Shown piece by piece: positions 11,765 to 20,824 of a stretch of DNA of 64,000 nt. The translations under genes and the position numbers were made by a program. Each line of letters opens with the position of its first letter. Positions within the stretch are counted from its first letter, which is position 1. The stretch spans positions 15,739,395-15,803,394 of the forward strand of contig CM054159.1 of NCBI GenBank assembly GCA_028751875.1, given 5' to 3'. Source of the DNA: Rapana venosa (lineage: Eukaryota > Mollusca > Gastropoda > Neogastropoda > Muricidae). The notes beneath the pieces were generated by a model. That model saw only the letters and a program-made list of their open reading frames with translations, ran no database searches and was not told the DNA's origin.

Positions 11765-12100
11765 TGTTGTTCTGTTGTCATCATCGTTGATTAAAGCTTA
11801 CTTTGAAGATCACCAAAATTCTTTTATTTATTTGTTGAGAGTAAGTGTTGGTTAGTTCTGTTGTTGTTATCGTTGTTTAAAGCTTAAACTTTGAAGATCA
11901 CCAAGTTTGAATTTTTTTAGTAGTAAATGTCCCTGTTGGTTAGTTTTGTTGTTGTCATCGTCATTGTGTACAGCTTTTGACTTTGAAGACGCGCCAAGAT
12001 TTTTTTTTTTTCAAATATACAAGTGTTGGTTGGTTGGTTAGCTGTTGTTGTCACTGTTGTTGTCTAAAGCTTAATCTTTCAAAAACACCAAGAGCCATGC
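11765..12100 (+). repeat. ~85-bp minisatellite, four units, copy B
   Basis: Units begin at about 11,771, 11,857, 11,944 and 12,041, with the TTAAAGCTTAAACTTTGAAG core and ATCACCAAG. The array has the same number of units as copy A, so expansion came before the segment was duplicated. Confidence 0.8.
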
Positions 12101-12174
12101 ATTCGTCTCATTCGGATAAAGTTTGTATTTAAGTAACTCCACCGTATAGGCGGCAATAATTCAGAGAAGGAGGG

Positions 12175-12705
12175 AGTGGAAGCAGAGCTTAGTGGTCAGA
12201 GCAACAACTCTGTAATTTTTTTTTTTTTTTAATGGAAATTTTTTCACCAGCATAGTTGGGGCCTTGGCCAAGCCACTTCAAAGATTTTCACCATTGAACC
12301 AAAAAACGTTTTCGTTCGTTTCCTCCGCTATCAGCTCCGAGTGTTCACCAAAGGTGAGATACTGTTGAGTAGACGACCGTTTTTGCCCACCGTTAAGGCA
12401 GCCGCATTCTGACTTCGGGGCTGATGTCTAAGCGCGAGGCTAGTGTGGCATGCGTCTTTTTAGTCTATTTTTTAACATCCGTTTCTACAGGAAGCGCGCC
12501 CGAATGACCTACTCTTTCCGATGTAAGCGTAATAACGGGTTTTTAACTAATCTCGCCCGGACTTTTCAGGAGGATGTGGGGGATGGGGAGTGGGTACTAA
12601 CTCAGGGGAAAAAATCAACTTGAACGAGTGCCTCAGTGGTGGCTCGAACCCGGGCCGTTACTTCGTGAGCGCAACGCTCTAACCACTAGGCTTACCTCCC
12701 CCCCC
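12175..12705. mobile_element. Composite SINE with converging tRNA-like heads
   Basis: Left head on the plus strand: GCAGAGCTTAGTGGTCAGAG at 12,184 (A box). Right head on the minus strand at 12,640-12,705: AAGCCTAGTGGTTAGAGCGT (A box) and GGGTTCGAGCC (B box). Between them lie body blocks in minus orientation: CCGTTAAGGCAGCCGCATTC, TGACCTACTCTTTCCGATG and GACTTTTCAGGAGG. Two RNA polymerase III-type promoters would face each other over about 450 bp. Whether either is transcribed is not known. Confidence 0.6.
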
Positions 12706-12915
12706 CCCCTTAGGATTTCTGCATTCCTAAGAACACAATAAATAAGTTAAACGCCGTTTCAGGCGATAATTTCTAATTTGATTCAAAGGTAGTTCATTAT
12801 AAAACAAGTTAGGGCAATGTACCTCAGCTTTCGCTACTTTCTACACAGTTGCCCTGTAACAATTGCGTATTATGCAGAGTTGTTTCTGAAATTGATAAAC
12901 ATTTTAGTGGGGGGG
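12706..12915. other. Spacer shared by both tandem copies, ends in a G run
   Basis: TTCGCTACTTTCTACACAGT and GTTGTTTCTGAAATTGA are also present at 8,830-8,905 and 42,990-43,060. A G run at 12,909-12,921 precedes the next SINE head. No gene is seen. 12,823 is where similarity to the right contig begins, only because that contig starts there at the N gap. Confidence 0.7.
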
Positions 12916-13735
12916 GGGGGAGGGGATCAGAGCTCAGTGGTTAGAGTGACTGACTTCGAATCTTGAGGGATTTCATAGCACAGGTTTGGGCCTTGGTTGC
13001 ACCGCCTACGAGGAATTTTTTCTCTGGAGCTAAAATTTACCATAACTCAGTCTCGGAAAATCATGCAGTCATTTTTTTTGTTTCTCGGGAAGAGCTCCGA
13101 AGTTCACCATCGATGATAATTTGCATATGCGACCATTTTTTGCGTACCATTAAGGTAGCGGCATTCTGATTTCAGGGATGCTGTGTAAAAACACCATGTC
13201 CATGTGTTTTTGAGATTGTGTCATCCATCCCTACCAGCACGAATTCGCCTACTCTTTTGAAAGGAATAACAAGTTTTAATGTGTGCGCCAGATGTTCTGC
13301 GTGCGTTCGCACACAGGAACAAGACCTTTTCGGGGAGTGGAGTAGGTAAGGTGAAGGTAAGGATGTCCCATAACCTACGTGGTCGTAGGGGAGCGAGGCA
13401 TCAGAGACCTCAACTTCTCAAGGGGCCAACATATTGAGGGCGGCGCCCATCTTCTCTCCCTTGCTGCTTTACCTTCCCTGACCCTAAAGAGGCAGGTACC
13501 CATTTACAGCTGGATCAACTGGAGAACTGTACTGTAGCCAAGGTGCGCAAACGGTCACCCATCCAACTGGTAACCACGCTCGATGCTGCTTAACCTTGGC
13601 TGGGGGAATAGGTACTGATGTTGAAATCAAAGGGAAACGTCCCCTCAAACAGGGGCCTCTGTGGTGGCTCGAACCCGGGCCGTCAGATCACAAGCGCAGC
13701 ACTTGAACCACTAAAGGGTTATCCCGCTCCTTTTT
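12916..13735. mobile_element. Composite SINE with converging heads, interrupted by a 5S SINE
   Basis: Plus-strand head: CAGAGCTCAGTGGTTAGAGT at 12,930 with GGTTTGGGCC at 12,984. Minus-strand head at 13,640-13,735 reads back as GTTTGACGGC-type sequence with GGGTTCGAGCCACC (B box) and a weakened A box (AGTGGTTCAAGTGC). The body between is split at AGTAGGTA (13,341-13,348) and AATAGGTA (13,607-13,614) by the 5S-derived SINE, giving an older composite with a younger insertion. Confidence 0.65.
13349..13607 (-). mobile_element. 5S rRNA-derived SINE, nested, minus orientation
   Basis: Read on the minus strand, 13,552-13,600 gives AAGGTTAAGCAGCATCGAGC, GTGGTTACCAGTTGGATGGG and TGACCG, matching the internal promoter of animal 5S rRNA (A box AAGCTAAGCAG, intermediate element, and C box TTGGATGGGAGACCG). 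5S-headed SINEs (SINE3 type) are known in fish and other animals. The body runs left to a tail of TTACC repeats. The insert is flanked by matching GTAGGTA and ATAGGTA at 13,342 and 13,608, a likely target-site duplication. A second copy at the equivalent place in the right contig is nearly identical. Confidence 0.8.
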
Positions 13736-13794
13736 TGTCTTCTGATTTTATTTTGGGGTGAAAAAGTTACTGTAGACTATGTAATGATAATTGT

Positions 13795-14055
13795 GTTCAT
13801 GGTCTTTGTCAGCAGATCTTCGCCGATGATCGTCACCCTCCTCACCAGAGATCATGGAGACGCCATTCATGGTCTTTGTCACCAGATCTTCACCAGTGAT
13901 CATCCACTTTCACAAGATCATGGAGACGCCATTCATGTCTTTGTAATCTTCACAGTATCATCACATTTCTCAGGATATGGAGACGCCATTCATGGTCTTT
14001 GTCACCAGATCTTCAACCAGTGCTCATCAACACTTCTCACCAGAGATCATGAAGA
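13795..14055 (+). repeat. ~70-bp minisatellite, four units
   Basis: Units begin TTCATGGTCTTTGTCACCAG and contain ATCTTCACCAGTGATCATC and CACCAGAGATCATGGAGACG. Four units are present, the third shortened. The right contig has three units (starts 43,954, 44,024 and 44,095), so copy number differs between the two versions. Confidence 0.85.
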
Positions 14056-14960
14056 TGCCACGGCCACGATGTTGGAGCGCATGACCCAGAACATTGTCCA
14101 AGATCCCCATGACATCGGTAGACAGATGTCGGATGTATGAGGCTTGAAGGGTTTAATGGGAGATAGGAGAAAGTGCTTCACCGAATCCCTGAAGGGCAGA
14201 CCTAGTGCACTCACTGCCTGGTTCCGATGCCCAGGGATGTAGAACAATCCATGGCCGTCTTCGTCTTCCACTGGATTGAACAGCGAAGTAGGTAGGAGTT
14301 TGGGGGCTTAGGTATCAGAGTGGCGTCATTATGACCTCCCATCTCTGAAACACTTTAGGGACTAGATGCGACGAGACATCCGCCCTCCGACATTTCACCA
14401 ACCCTGTCTTCTTTTTTCTTTTTTCTTCTTCTTCTTCAAACACAGACAGCAACTACTGATGCCTGTCATAGGAGCGAAAGTCGCTGCACTGCGCTTACAC
14501 GCCTGAACGAAACAGGCCCAGCGCATCCGACTTCGACCGATACCGACCGCATGAGGTAGGGGTGTCTAAGTATCCTGCCTTGCACACTCTAACAGCCGAG
14601 TCAGTACAGAGTACACTCAGTCAACGCGGTGGCACACAGTCCGCAACACCGGGACCCAAAGTCCTTCCCATTTGGCCGAAAACTCCCGTCAGAACCTCAG
14701 TGGTCACGAGGCGAGTCCCCATCAATCGTGTCGCCAACAAGGACTGGTGGGTTTCCTGAAACCGGCACAAGCTGCCTACCCTCGCACACAGTGCCATGAG
14801 GGGGAAGGGACACCTCACGCCCCAAACATTGTCTTCCACAACACTTTTCTATACCTTCGAGGTCTCTACCTTCTTGCTCTGATTCCCTCAAATTCTGGCA
14901 TTGGTGTCGACAGATTGTCATGGGATCGTATCTCAGTTCTGGGCTTGTCTCCCAACAGTT
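14056..14960. other. Unassigned GC-richer stretch, present in both contigs
   Basis: About 900 bp of balanced composition between two minisatellites, conserved in the right contig at 44,160-45,055 with small indels. The longest plausible frame is on the minus strand, 14,047-14,271 (74 codons, with a GLPFRDSVKHFLLSPI stretch); the right-contig copy keeps that stretch, but indels change its ends. 14,500-14,530 resembles 21,690-21,740 (CCCAGCGCATCCGACTTC against TCCAGCACATCCCACTTC), so part may be another old repeat. No protein is recognised. Confidence 0.5.
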
Positions 14961-14964
14961 TCTA

Positions 14965-15095
14965 TCAACGCATCAAGAGCTAGCATCAACGCATCAAGAG
15001 CTAGCATCAACACATCAAGAGTTAGCATCAACGCATCAAGAAGTTACATCAACACATCAAGAGCCAGCATCAACGCATCAAGAGCTAGCATAAAC
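14965..15095 (+). repeat. 21-bp minisatellite, about six units
   Basis: ATCAACGCATCAAGAGCTAG + C is repeated about six times with substitutions (CACATC, GTTAGC, AGTTAC, GCCAGC). The unit length is a multiple of three, so one frame runs through as Ser-Ile-Asn-Ala-Ser-Arg-Ala repeats. It grades on its right into the 29-bp array, which shares the ATCAAGAGC and AGCATC words. Confidence 0.85.
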
Positions 15096-15109
15096 GCCAC
15101 AGCAGTACC

Positions 15110-16215
15110 AAGAGTTCGTCGTCAAAGCAGTATCAAGCGCAACATCGTCAGAGCAGCATCAAGAGCAACATCGTCGTCGGAGCAGTATCAAGCGCACATC
15201 GTCGTCGTATCAGTGCAAGAGCAACATCGTCGTCGGAGCAGTCGCAAGACAACTCGTCGTCGGAGCAGTACACGAGCAACATCGTCGTCGAGCATAGCAA
15301 GAGGCAACGTCGCCCGTCGGAGCAGTACAAGAAGCAACGTCGTCGTCGGAGCAGTAGCAAGAGCAACATCGTCGTCGGAGCAGTAGCAAGAGCAACGTCG
15401 TCGCAACATCGTCGGAGCAGTAGCAAGAGCAACATCGTCGTCGGAGCAGTAGCAAGAGCAACATCGTCGTCGGAGCAGTAGCAAGAGCAACGTCGCGCGG
15501 AGCAGTACACAACAACGTCGTCCGTCGAGCAGTAGCAAGAGCAACATCGTCGTCGGAGCTGTAGCAAAGCAACGTCGTCCGCAACATCGTCGGAGCCAGT
15601 AGCAAGAGCAACATCGTCGTCGGAGCAGTAGCAAGAGCAACGTCGTCGTCGGAGCAGTAGCAAGAGCAACGTCGTCGTCGGAGCAGTAGCAAGAGCAACG
15701 TCGTCGCAACATCGTCGGAGCAGTAGCAAGAGCAACATCGTCGTCGGAGCAGTAGCAAGAGCAACATCGTCGCAACATCGTCCGAGCAGTAGCAAGAGCA
15801 ACATCGTCGCAACATCGTCGGAGCAGTAGCAAGAGCAACATCGTCGCAACATCGTCCGAGCAGTAGCAAGAGCAACATCGTCGTCGGAGCAGTAGCAAGA
15901 GCAACATCGTCGTCGGAGCAGTAGCAAGAGCAACATCGTCGCAACATCGTCCGAGCAGTAGCAAGAGCAACATCGTCGCAACATCGTCCGAGCAGTAGCA
16001 AGAGCAACATCGTCGCAACATCGTCGGAGCAGTAGCAAGAGCAACATCGTCGTCGGAGCAGTAGCAAGAGCAACATCGTCGCAACATCGTCCGAGCAGTA
16101 GCAAGAGCAACATCGTCGCAACATCGTCGGAGCAGTAGCAAGAGCAACATCGTCGTCGGAGCAGTAGCAAGCGAAACATCGTTGGATCATCGTCGTCGGA
16201 GCAGCATCAAGAACA
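15110..16215 (+). repeat. 29-bp minisatellite with three open minus-strand frames
   Basis: The unit AGCAAGAGCAACATCGTCGT + CGGAGCAGT (29 bp) is repeated more than 30 times. A 37-bp variant inserts an extra CGCAACAT block, giving mixed higher-order patterns on the right half. Because 29 leaves a remainder of 2 when divided by 3, every frame cycles through the three phases each three units (87 bp). None of the minus-strand phases holds a stop, so three overlapping frames of 343, 349 and 320 codons exist, all made of the same 29-residue cycle (DDDVALATAP, TTMLLLLLLR, RRCCSCYCS). The simplest reading is a non-coding array that lacks stops by chance of its unit sequence. Confidence 0.9.
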
Positions 16216-16625
16216 GCATCGTCACAACATCGTTGCTTCAGCTGTATCAAGCGCAACATCGTCGGGGCAGCATCAAGAACATCGTCGTTGGAGCAGTATC
16301 AAGAACAACATTGTCGCAGCAGTATCAAGAATGACATCAGCGGAGCAACATCGTCGTCGGGGCAGCATCAAGAGCAACATCGTCGTCGGAGCAGTATTAA
16401 GAACATCGTCGGAGCAGTATCCAGAACAATCTCCGGAGCAGTGGTATCCTGAACATCGCGGAGCAGTATAAAGAACGACATCGTCGGAGCAGTATCAAGA
16501 ACAACATCGTCGTCAAGAACATCCGTCGTAGCAGTATCCAGAACAATCGTTCGGAGCAGTATCAAGAACACCATCGTCGCGCAGCATCAAGAGCAACATC
16601 GTCGCTGGAGCAGTATCCCACAACT
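16216..16625 (+). repeat. Degenerate edge of the minisatellite array
   Basis: Shorter mixed units such as AGCAGTATCAAGAACATCGT + CGG (23 bp) and AGCAGTATCAAGAACAACAT-type (26 bp) words, increasingly diverged to the right. The matching edge in the right contig is 46,216-46,685. Confidence 0.8.
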
Positions 16626-16639
16626 CAAATGTAAAGTAC

Positions 16640-17042
16640 GCACAATTTTTTTTGTTCCTCTGTTAGAGCTTCAAGGTTCTCCTCTCCAAGTTGAGATTTT
16701 GTGTATGCCACCGCTCCTCCCCCCATCCAACCTTTAAGGTACTGCATATTTGACTTCGGAGGAGATTGTCTAAACACACCAGTGAGTTTGCATTTAAATT
16801 TTAATATATTCTCTGCTCCTCATTTCCACAAGCAAAAGCCTACTCTTCTTGTGTAAGATGTTTTGAGTGTGTTCGCATCATCGGACCCCGTTTATAGCTT
16901 CATATCGGAAGGACATTCAGGCGAGTGAGCTGCACTGATTTTACCTCCAGGGAAAACAATCCCTTTGAACGGTGCTGTGCGTGGGTGACTCCAGACGTTT
17001 AAATCACAAGCCATAGTTTTAACCACTATGCTATCCCGCCCT
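16640..17042 (-). mobile_element. tRNA-derived SINE (family A), long copy, minus orientation
   Basis: The head at 16,972-17,042 reads on the minus strand as GGGCGGGATAGCATAGTGGT, then TAAAACTATGGCTTGTGATT and a damaged B box (GTCTGGAGTC). Body blocks to the left in order: GTGTAAGATGTTTTGAGTGT, TCGGAGGAGATTGTCTAAAC, CCAACCTTTAAGGTACTGCA and TTAGAGCTTCAAGGTTCTCC. This copy shows the full ~400-bp body layout used to recognise other fragments. Its partner is 46,690-47,096. Confidence 0.75.
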
Positions 17043-17470
17043 CAACATGTTCTAAATTTTAGCTTCCGTTTTTAATGTATTTGGTGCTACTGTACAGCTG
17101 TAGATGGAGCTGACATTTTAGTGTTTTCGCACAAAGCCATAAGTAGACAGGAAGAATCTAAAGCATTAGCAAGTCTGCAATCTTAATTTTGTCACCCAAA
17201 TTTATGAAAAAAAATCCAAACTTTTATTCTTCTTTTCGAGGATAGATGAATAACTCTGTGCTTTTTTTTTACATCCTGCTCCTGTGTGTATGCAGTTTGT
17301 CATTTGTCATCGTTCCACCACCAGTACAACACAATGAACTACTCTTCCGAAAGGAAAGTGAACGGGCTTTAACGTGTGAGCAAGATGTTTCTTCTGCGTG
17401 CGTTCACCACACACAGGGGACACCTTTTAATAGTCCTCATCGAAGGAGAGCAAGGGTTTTTTTTTTTTTT
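17043..17470 (-). mobile_element. Spacer and SINE body fragment, minus orientation
   Basis: 17,043-17,215 is AT-rich spacer. From 17,230 a family-A tail and body are visible: CGAGGATAGATGAATAACTC, TTTTTTACATCCTGCTCCTG, GAACTACTCTTCCGAAAGG and GTGTGAGCAAGATGTTTC. It ends near a T run at 17,457-17,473 without a tRNA head. Confidence 0.65.
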
Positions 17471-17473
17471 TTT

Positions 17474-18050
17474 GTATTTGTTAATTCATCAATGCTGATG
17501 AGATTTAATCTTGAGACCCCTAAATTATGATCTCTTCATGACAAAACAACTACATGCACTCCACTAGTATTTTGCAATCAACCACCGAAAAAAGTCGTAC
17601 TTTCAATAATTTATTGGCGTGATTGAAGACATTCCTGTTTTAGTATAAAACTCTGTAAAAATGTGTTGGAGCATACATGAATGCACTGAAGTCAAGTGAA
17701 ATAATCATTTCATTTCTATTTATTTATTGACAATGGAAATTAACCCTTATAGAAAATTAAAATATGACGTTCAAAAAAGTTTTAATACAGCAGTGTGGCG
17801 TTGAAATATTAAATTATATTGTAACCCTTTTCAAGTCTTTTTATAAAATACTTCTCTGCCTGAAATTCGATGGCTCTCGTACACAAGGAGAACTTGTCAG
17901 TCTCCACAAGAGCAGCGCCACCCACCTAGTTTTCCTTTTCCTTCTGCATATGTACTTTTCCCTATCAGCAATGGGTTTTTTTCCTACATTTTGCCAAGGA
18001 GAACTCATTGTTGTTGCCGTGGGATCCTTTTATATATACATGCGCTAAAT
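17474..18050. other. AT-rich stretch with no recognisable gene
   Basis: A conserved partner exists in the right contig at 47,490-48,045, with small indels. The longest frame (17,764-18,048, 94 codons) is broken there, so coding is not supported. Confidence 0.6.
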
Positions 18051-18054
18051 AGAC

Positions 18055-18235
18055 GTGGTGCAACACAAGACCTTGGTCTATATCTCATACAAAGAATAGT
18101 ACCCAGACCCGGACCACTCACGTCTACCCAATGCGGGTAAAGTTTCGGGCACAAACAGGATCGAACCACCTCAAGTCGGACTTCTGGCTTTCTAGGCAGG
18201 TGCAATACCTCTAGACACCGATCCACAATAGGAAA
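18055..18235 (-). mobile_element. Second tRNA-derived SINE family (B), minus orientation
   Basis: The minus strand reads GATCGGTGTCTAGAGGTATT + GCACCTGCCTAGAAAG (A box region) and GGTGGTTCGATCCTG (B box), with 34 bp between, as in a tRNA. The body to the left includes CCCGCATTGGGTAGACGTGA. Sequence outside the boxes differs from family A, so this is a separate tRNA head. The partner at 48,055-48,228 keeps a better A box (GGTGGTCTAGAGGTAATGCA). Confidence 0.7.
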
Positions 18236-18790
18236 TACAGCCCTCCCCTGGAAATCACTGAAAACATTTTGGTCTTTTTTTACCAAGAGTGCTATTTCTT
18301 CCTGCCTGCTTTTTTCATTTTCCGCGTCATAGTTCTGAATACGTCATAAATGACGTAGGTTTTTTTCTGCCTTTTTTTTGCATTGAGGGTTCACAAAAGG
18401 TGGGATTTTGTATATGTGACCATTTTTCCCTTTCAACTATCTTTAGGAATGATGTCTAGATTATTTTTTTTACAAGATTATTTCATTTACGAGGATAAAC
18501 ACAGATAAGCATTCATGTGCTTTGTTACATGCAGTCCCCATTGTGCATACATTTTTTGTAAATTTCGTCATTCATCCACCGGAACTCAATGCCTACTCAC
18601 CCGAAAAGCAAACATATTTAACGTGCATGCCAAGAAGTTCTGCGGTAGCTAAATACGACCAAACCAGCATGCACGCAACATTTCTTTTTCTGTTGAAAAT
18701 TTATCGTTCCTTCCGTCACGCAAAGGCCTACGCTAATTGTGCGGACGTACGGGGTTTTTATACTTTGCGCACATGAGTAAAGTGATTTTT
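18236..18790 (-). mobile_element. SINE family-A fragments with T-rich spacer
   Basis: T-rich spacer to 18,380, then body traces (CACAAAAGGTGGGATTTTGT, TTAGGAATGATGTCTAGA) and a tail-like block at 18,490-18,560 (CGAGGATAAACACAGATAAG, CATTCATGTGCTTTGTTACA). CCTACTCACCCGAAAAGC at 18,592 and GTGCATGCCAAGAAGTTCTG at 18,623 continue the body. No tRNA head is seen. Frames here are shadows of the repeat. Confidence 0.55.
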
Positions 18791-18864
18791 TGTTGGGGGG
18801 GTTTGTTGGCTGGTCTGAGAATTGCTGATTTGTGGATGCTTTTTATCTCATGATGGGTGCGTGC

Positions 18865-18998
18865 TGATGTTGGACAGTGTGTGTGTTTTAAATATTATGT
18901 TTAAATGTTTATTTTTATGTATGGCGAGTAACCCGCCGGAATTTCTCTGTCTTTGAGATAATAAAGTTTTTGAATTTGAATTTGAATTTGCATTTGAA
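18865..18998 (+). mobile_element. LINE 3' end: hairpin plus (TTTGAA)n tail
   Basis: GGCGAGTAACCCGCC at 18,925 forms a short stem. After it come TCTCTGTCTTTGAGATAATA, AAGTTTTTGAATTTGAAT and further TTTGAA hexamers to 18,998. A terminal stem-loop, an ATAAAG block and a hexamer tail are typical of CR1/jockey-like LINE 3' ends. The rest of the element is absent or unrecognisable, so this is a 5'-truncated insertion. It lies directly against a SINE body, and a partner is at 48,835-48,930. Confidence 0.55.
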
Positions 18999-18999
18999 T

Positions 19000-19330
19000 T
19001 CTTCCGAAAAGCGGAATGGGTTATAAGGAGTGTGCAAGATGTTTTCTGCGCGCGTTCGGACACAAGACCACGTTTTATAGTCTCAATCTGAGGGACCTTT
19101 GGGCGAATGGAGTGGATACTTCTTGAACGCTCAGACAGTAACTATTGTTTGTCACATGAGTGCAATGCATTACTGATAAGGGGTGGGGGGGGGGGGGGGA
19201 GGATTCCCCCCCCCCCCTCTTGAAAGAAAGCCTTATAGGGGATCGATCTTCGATCGTATGGTTCGAATCCGGGCCGTAAGAACACGAGAGCACTGCCTCA
19301 AAAAACAACCTTGAGGCAATCCCTCCCACC
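19000..19330 (-). mobile_element. tRNA-derived SINE (family A), minus orientation
   Basis: Body: CTTCCGAAAAGCGGAATGGG, GTGTGCAAGATGTTTTCTGC, CTGAGGGACCTTTGGGCGAA. Head at 19,255-19,325: the minus strand gives CGGCCCGGATTCGAACCATA (B box) and a disturbed A box (GAGGCAGTGCTCTC). A C/G homopolymer block at 19,185-19,220 interrupts it. Confidence 0.7.
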
Positions 19331-19374
19331 CCTAAATATAGTTTTAGAACCTTTTGTTTGTTTAAAAAAAAAAT

Positions 19375-19680
19375 TCATTCGAAGATAATGGGATAAAGCA
19401 CCCATGTGGCTTTTTTTTGTTTTCATCTAGTCCTTGTTGTAATGCAGTTTTGTAAAATGTCATCTGTTACCCACCCCACCCACCGGCACACAACAGCTAC
19501 TCCTATGAAAGGTCGGGAAGGCGGGACAGATTTTAACATAAGCGCAAAATGTCGCGTGTGTTCGAAACGCGGACCCCTCCACTCTCTCGGTTAATTATAT
19601 CTCTATCCGAAGACTGTTTGATACCATTAGATATGGCACTTAGATCACGGCGTTCCTAAACCACTAGCTCTTCTTCCCCC
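19375..19680 (-). mobile_element. SINE family-A copy, decayed head
   Basis: Tail: AAGATAATGGGATAAAGCAC at 19,382. Body: TTTTGTAAAATGTCATCTGT, ACACAACAGCTACTCCTATG. The head region (TTAGATCACGGCGTTCCTAA + ACCACTAG at 19,640-19,667) still shows the TAGTGGT A-box core on the minus strand. Confidence 0.65.
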
Positions 19681-20142
19681 TACCCTCTTCCCCCCACCTT
19701 CCCCAATGTCAGTTTTGAAACAGTTCTTAAAAAAACAATTTCTTTATTCCCTCTCCATCTAATATAAAACCACCAAAAACCAAACAAACCAAACAAACAA
19801 AAAAACCCAAGGCCAATACCAGATGGGGCTGAACTTTGTTCACCTGATCATTACAAACTGAATACCCTCCAAAAGTTTTTATTTATTTATTTATCTTTTA
19901 TTTCGAGGATAATGGAACAAGCAATCGTGTGTGCTTTTTTACATCCTGTCCCCCGTGTAAATGCGTTTATTGTAAATTTTTGTGATCATCTGTTCCCACC
20001 GGGGCACAAAATGACCTCTACTCTTACGAAAGTGGAACATCATTTAAAGTACGCGCGCAAATGTTCTGCAAGATGTAAAGAGCTGATAGAAATAATCACA
20101 ATGTCTTTGCTGCAGAAGCCTTTTTGTGTTGTTCACAACATT
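19681..20142 (-). mobile_element. Spacer then SINE family-A tail and body
   Basis: 19,681-19,890 is C- and A-rich spacer. From 19,900: CGAGGATAATGGAACAAGCA, TTTTTACATCCTGTCCCCCG, CTCTACTCTTACGAAAGTGG and GTACGCGCGCAAATGTTCTG. The SINE is cut off at about 20,070 by unrelated sequence. No gene is seen. Confidence 0.6.
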
Positions 20143-20655
20143 CAGGGTCATATTTTTCTTGATAAGATGTTTTCTCTTTATGGTTCCTCCACTAGATCTC
20201 CGCGATTTGCCAATGCGATATTTTGGCGTAAGGCGACCATTCACCACCGACCTTTAAGGTAGCCAAGCCACATTCCGACTTCGGGATGATGTCTATAAAA
20301 CGTCAGTTCGCGCGAATGGGTATTTTAACATCTTGTCATCCGTTCCTACTGGCACGAGATGGCCTAATCTTAAGAAACAGGGAACGGGGTTTAATATTTC
20401 CGGAAGATGTTTTTGCGTGGGTCGTACACGGAACTTCGGTTTATAGTGTCATCCGAAAAAGAGGAGGGGATGGTGGAGTTGGTTTATAGTCTCATCCTAA
20501 GGACTTTCGGGGGAGTGGAGTTGGTTTATAGTCTCATTTCATGGACATCGGTACTGATGCCAAGGGCAAAAATCCCCACAAACGGGCGTCTCTGTAGTGG
20601 CTCGAACCCGGGCCATCAGATCACGAGCTCAACGCTCTAACCACTAAGCTATCCC
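20143..20655 (-). mobile_element. SINE family-A long copy, minus orientation
   Basis: Head at 20,588-20,655: the minus strand reads GGAGCGGGATAGCTTAGTGG + TTAGAGCGTTGAGCTCG (A box), then GGCCCGGGTTCGAGCC (B box), the best-preserved head in the window. Body: GGTAGCCAAGCCACATTCCG, CTACTGGCACGAGATGGCCT and a tripled block at 20,440-20,550 (GTGGAGTTGGTTTATAGTCT), each about 55 bp apart, so part of the body has been tandemly duplicated. Confidence 0.75.
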
Positions 20656-20824
20656 GCTCCTGATTTGATTTAAGTATTTACTTTAAATCCTGCAGACTCT
20701 GCACTTATCTTTCTTCATAATTGTACGAATTAGTCGTGAGATCTGACAAAAATGTAGCGGAAAATGACTAGGGGAACATTATTTACGTGTGCATTTCTGA
20801 GATCAAGTTCACCGTTTTATTTAA

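Larger units (their letters stand above)
9372..13360 (+). repeat. Tandem segment, copy B (4.0 kb)
   Basis: Second copy of the segment at 6,250-9,366 in the same orientation and order. It starts CATCTTCAACATTTCATCTC and ends at the 3' tail of the nested 5S-derived SINE (AGTAGGTAAGGTGAAGGTAA). It differs by longer CT/CTGT tracts (9,470-9,770), a second (CT)n/(GT)n block (9,900-10,130), two (CA)n blocks (10,220-10,360 and 10,515-10,700) and an extra SINE near 12,120-12,480. Confidence 0.8.

Noticed and set aside
13552..13600. 5S rRNA gene
   Set aside because: Only the internal promoter half matches; the rest is a SINE body with a simple tail and insertion-site duplication.
14965..16620. CRISPR array
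   Set aside because: Units are contiguous with no unique spacers, and the context is a eukaryotic minisatellite.
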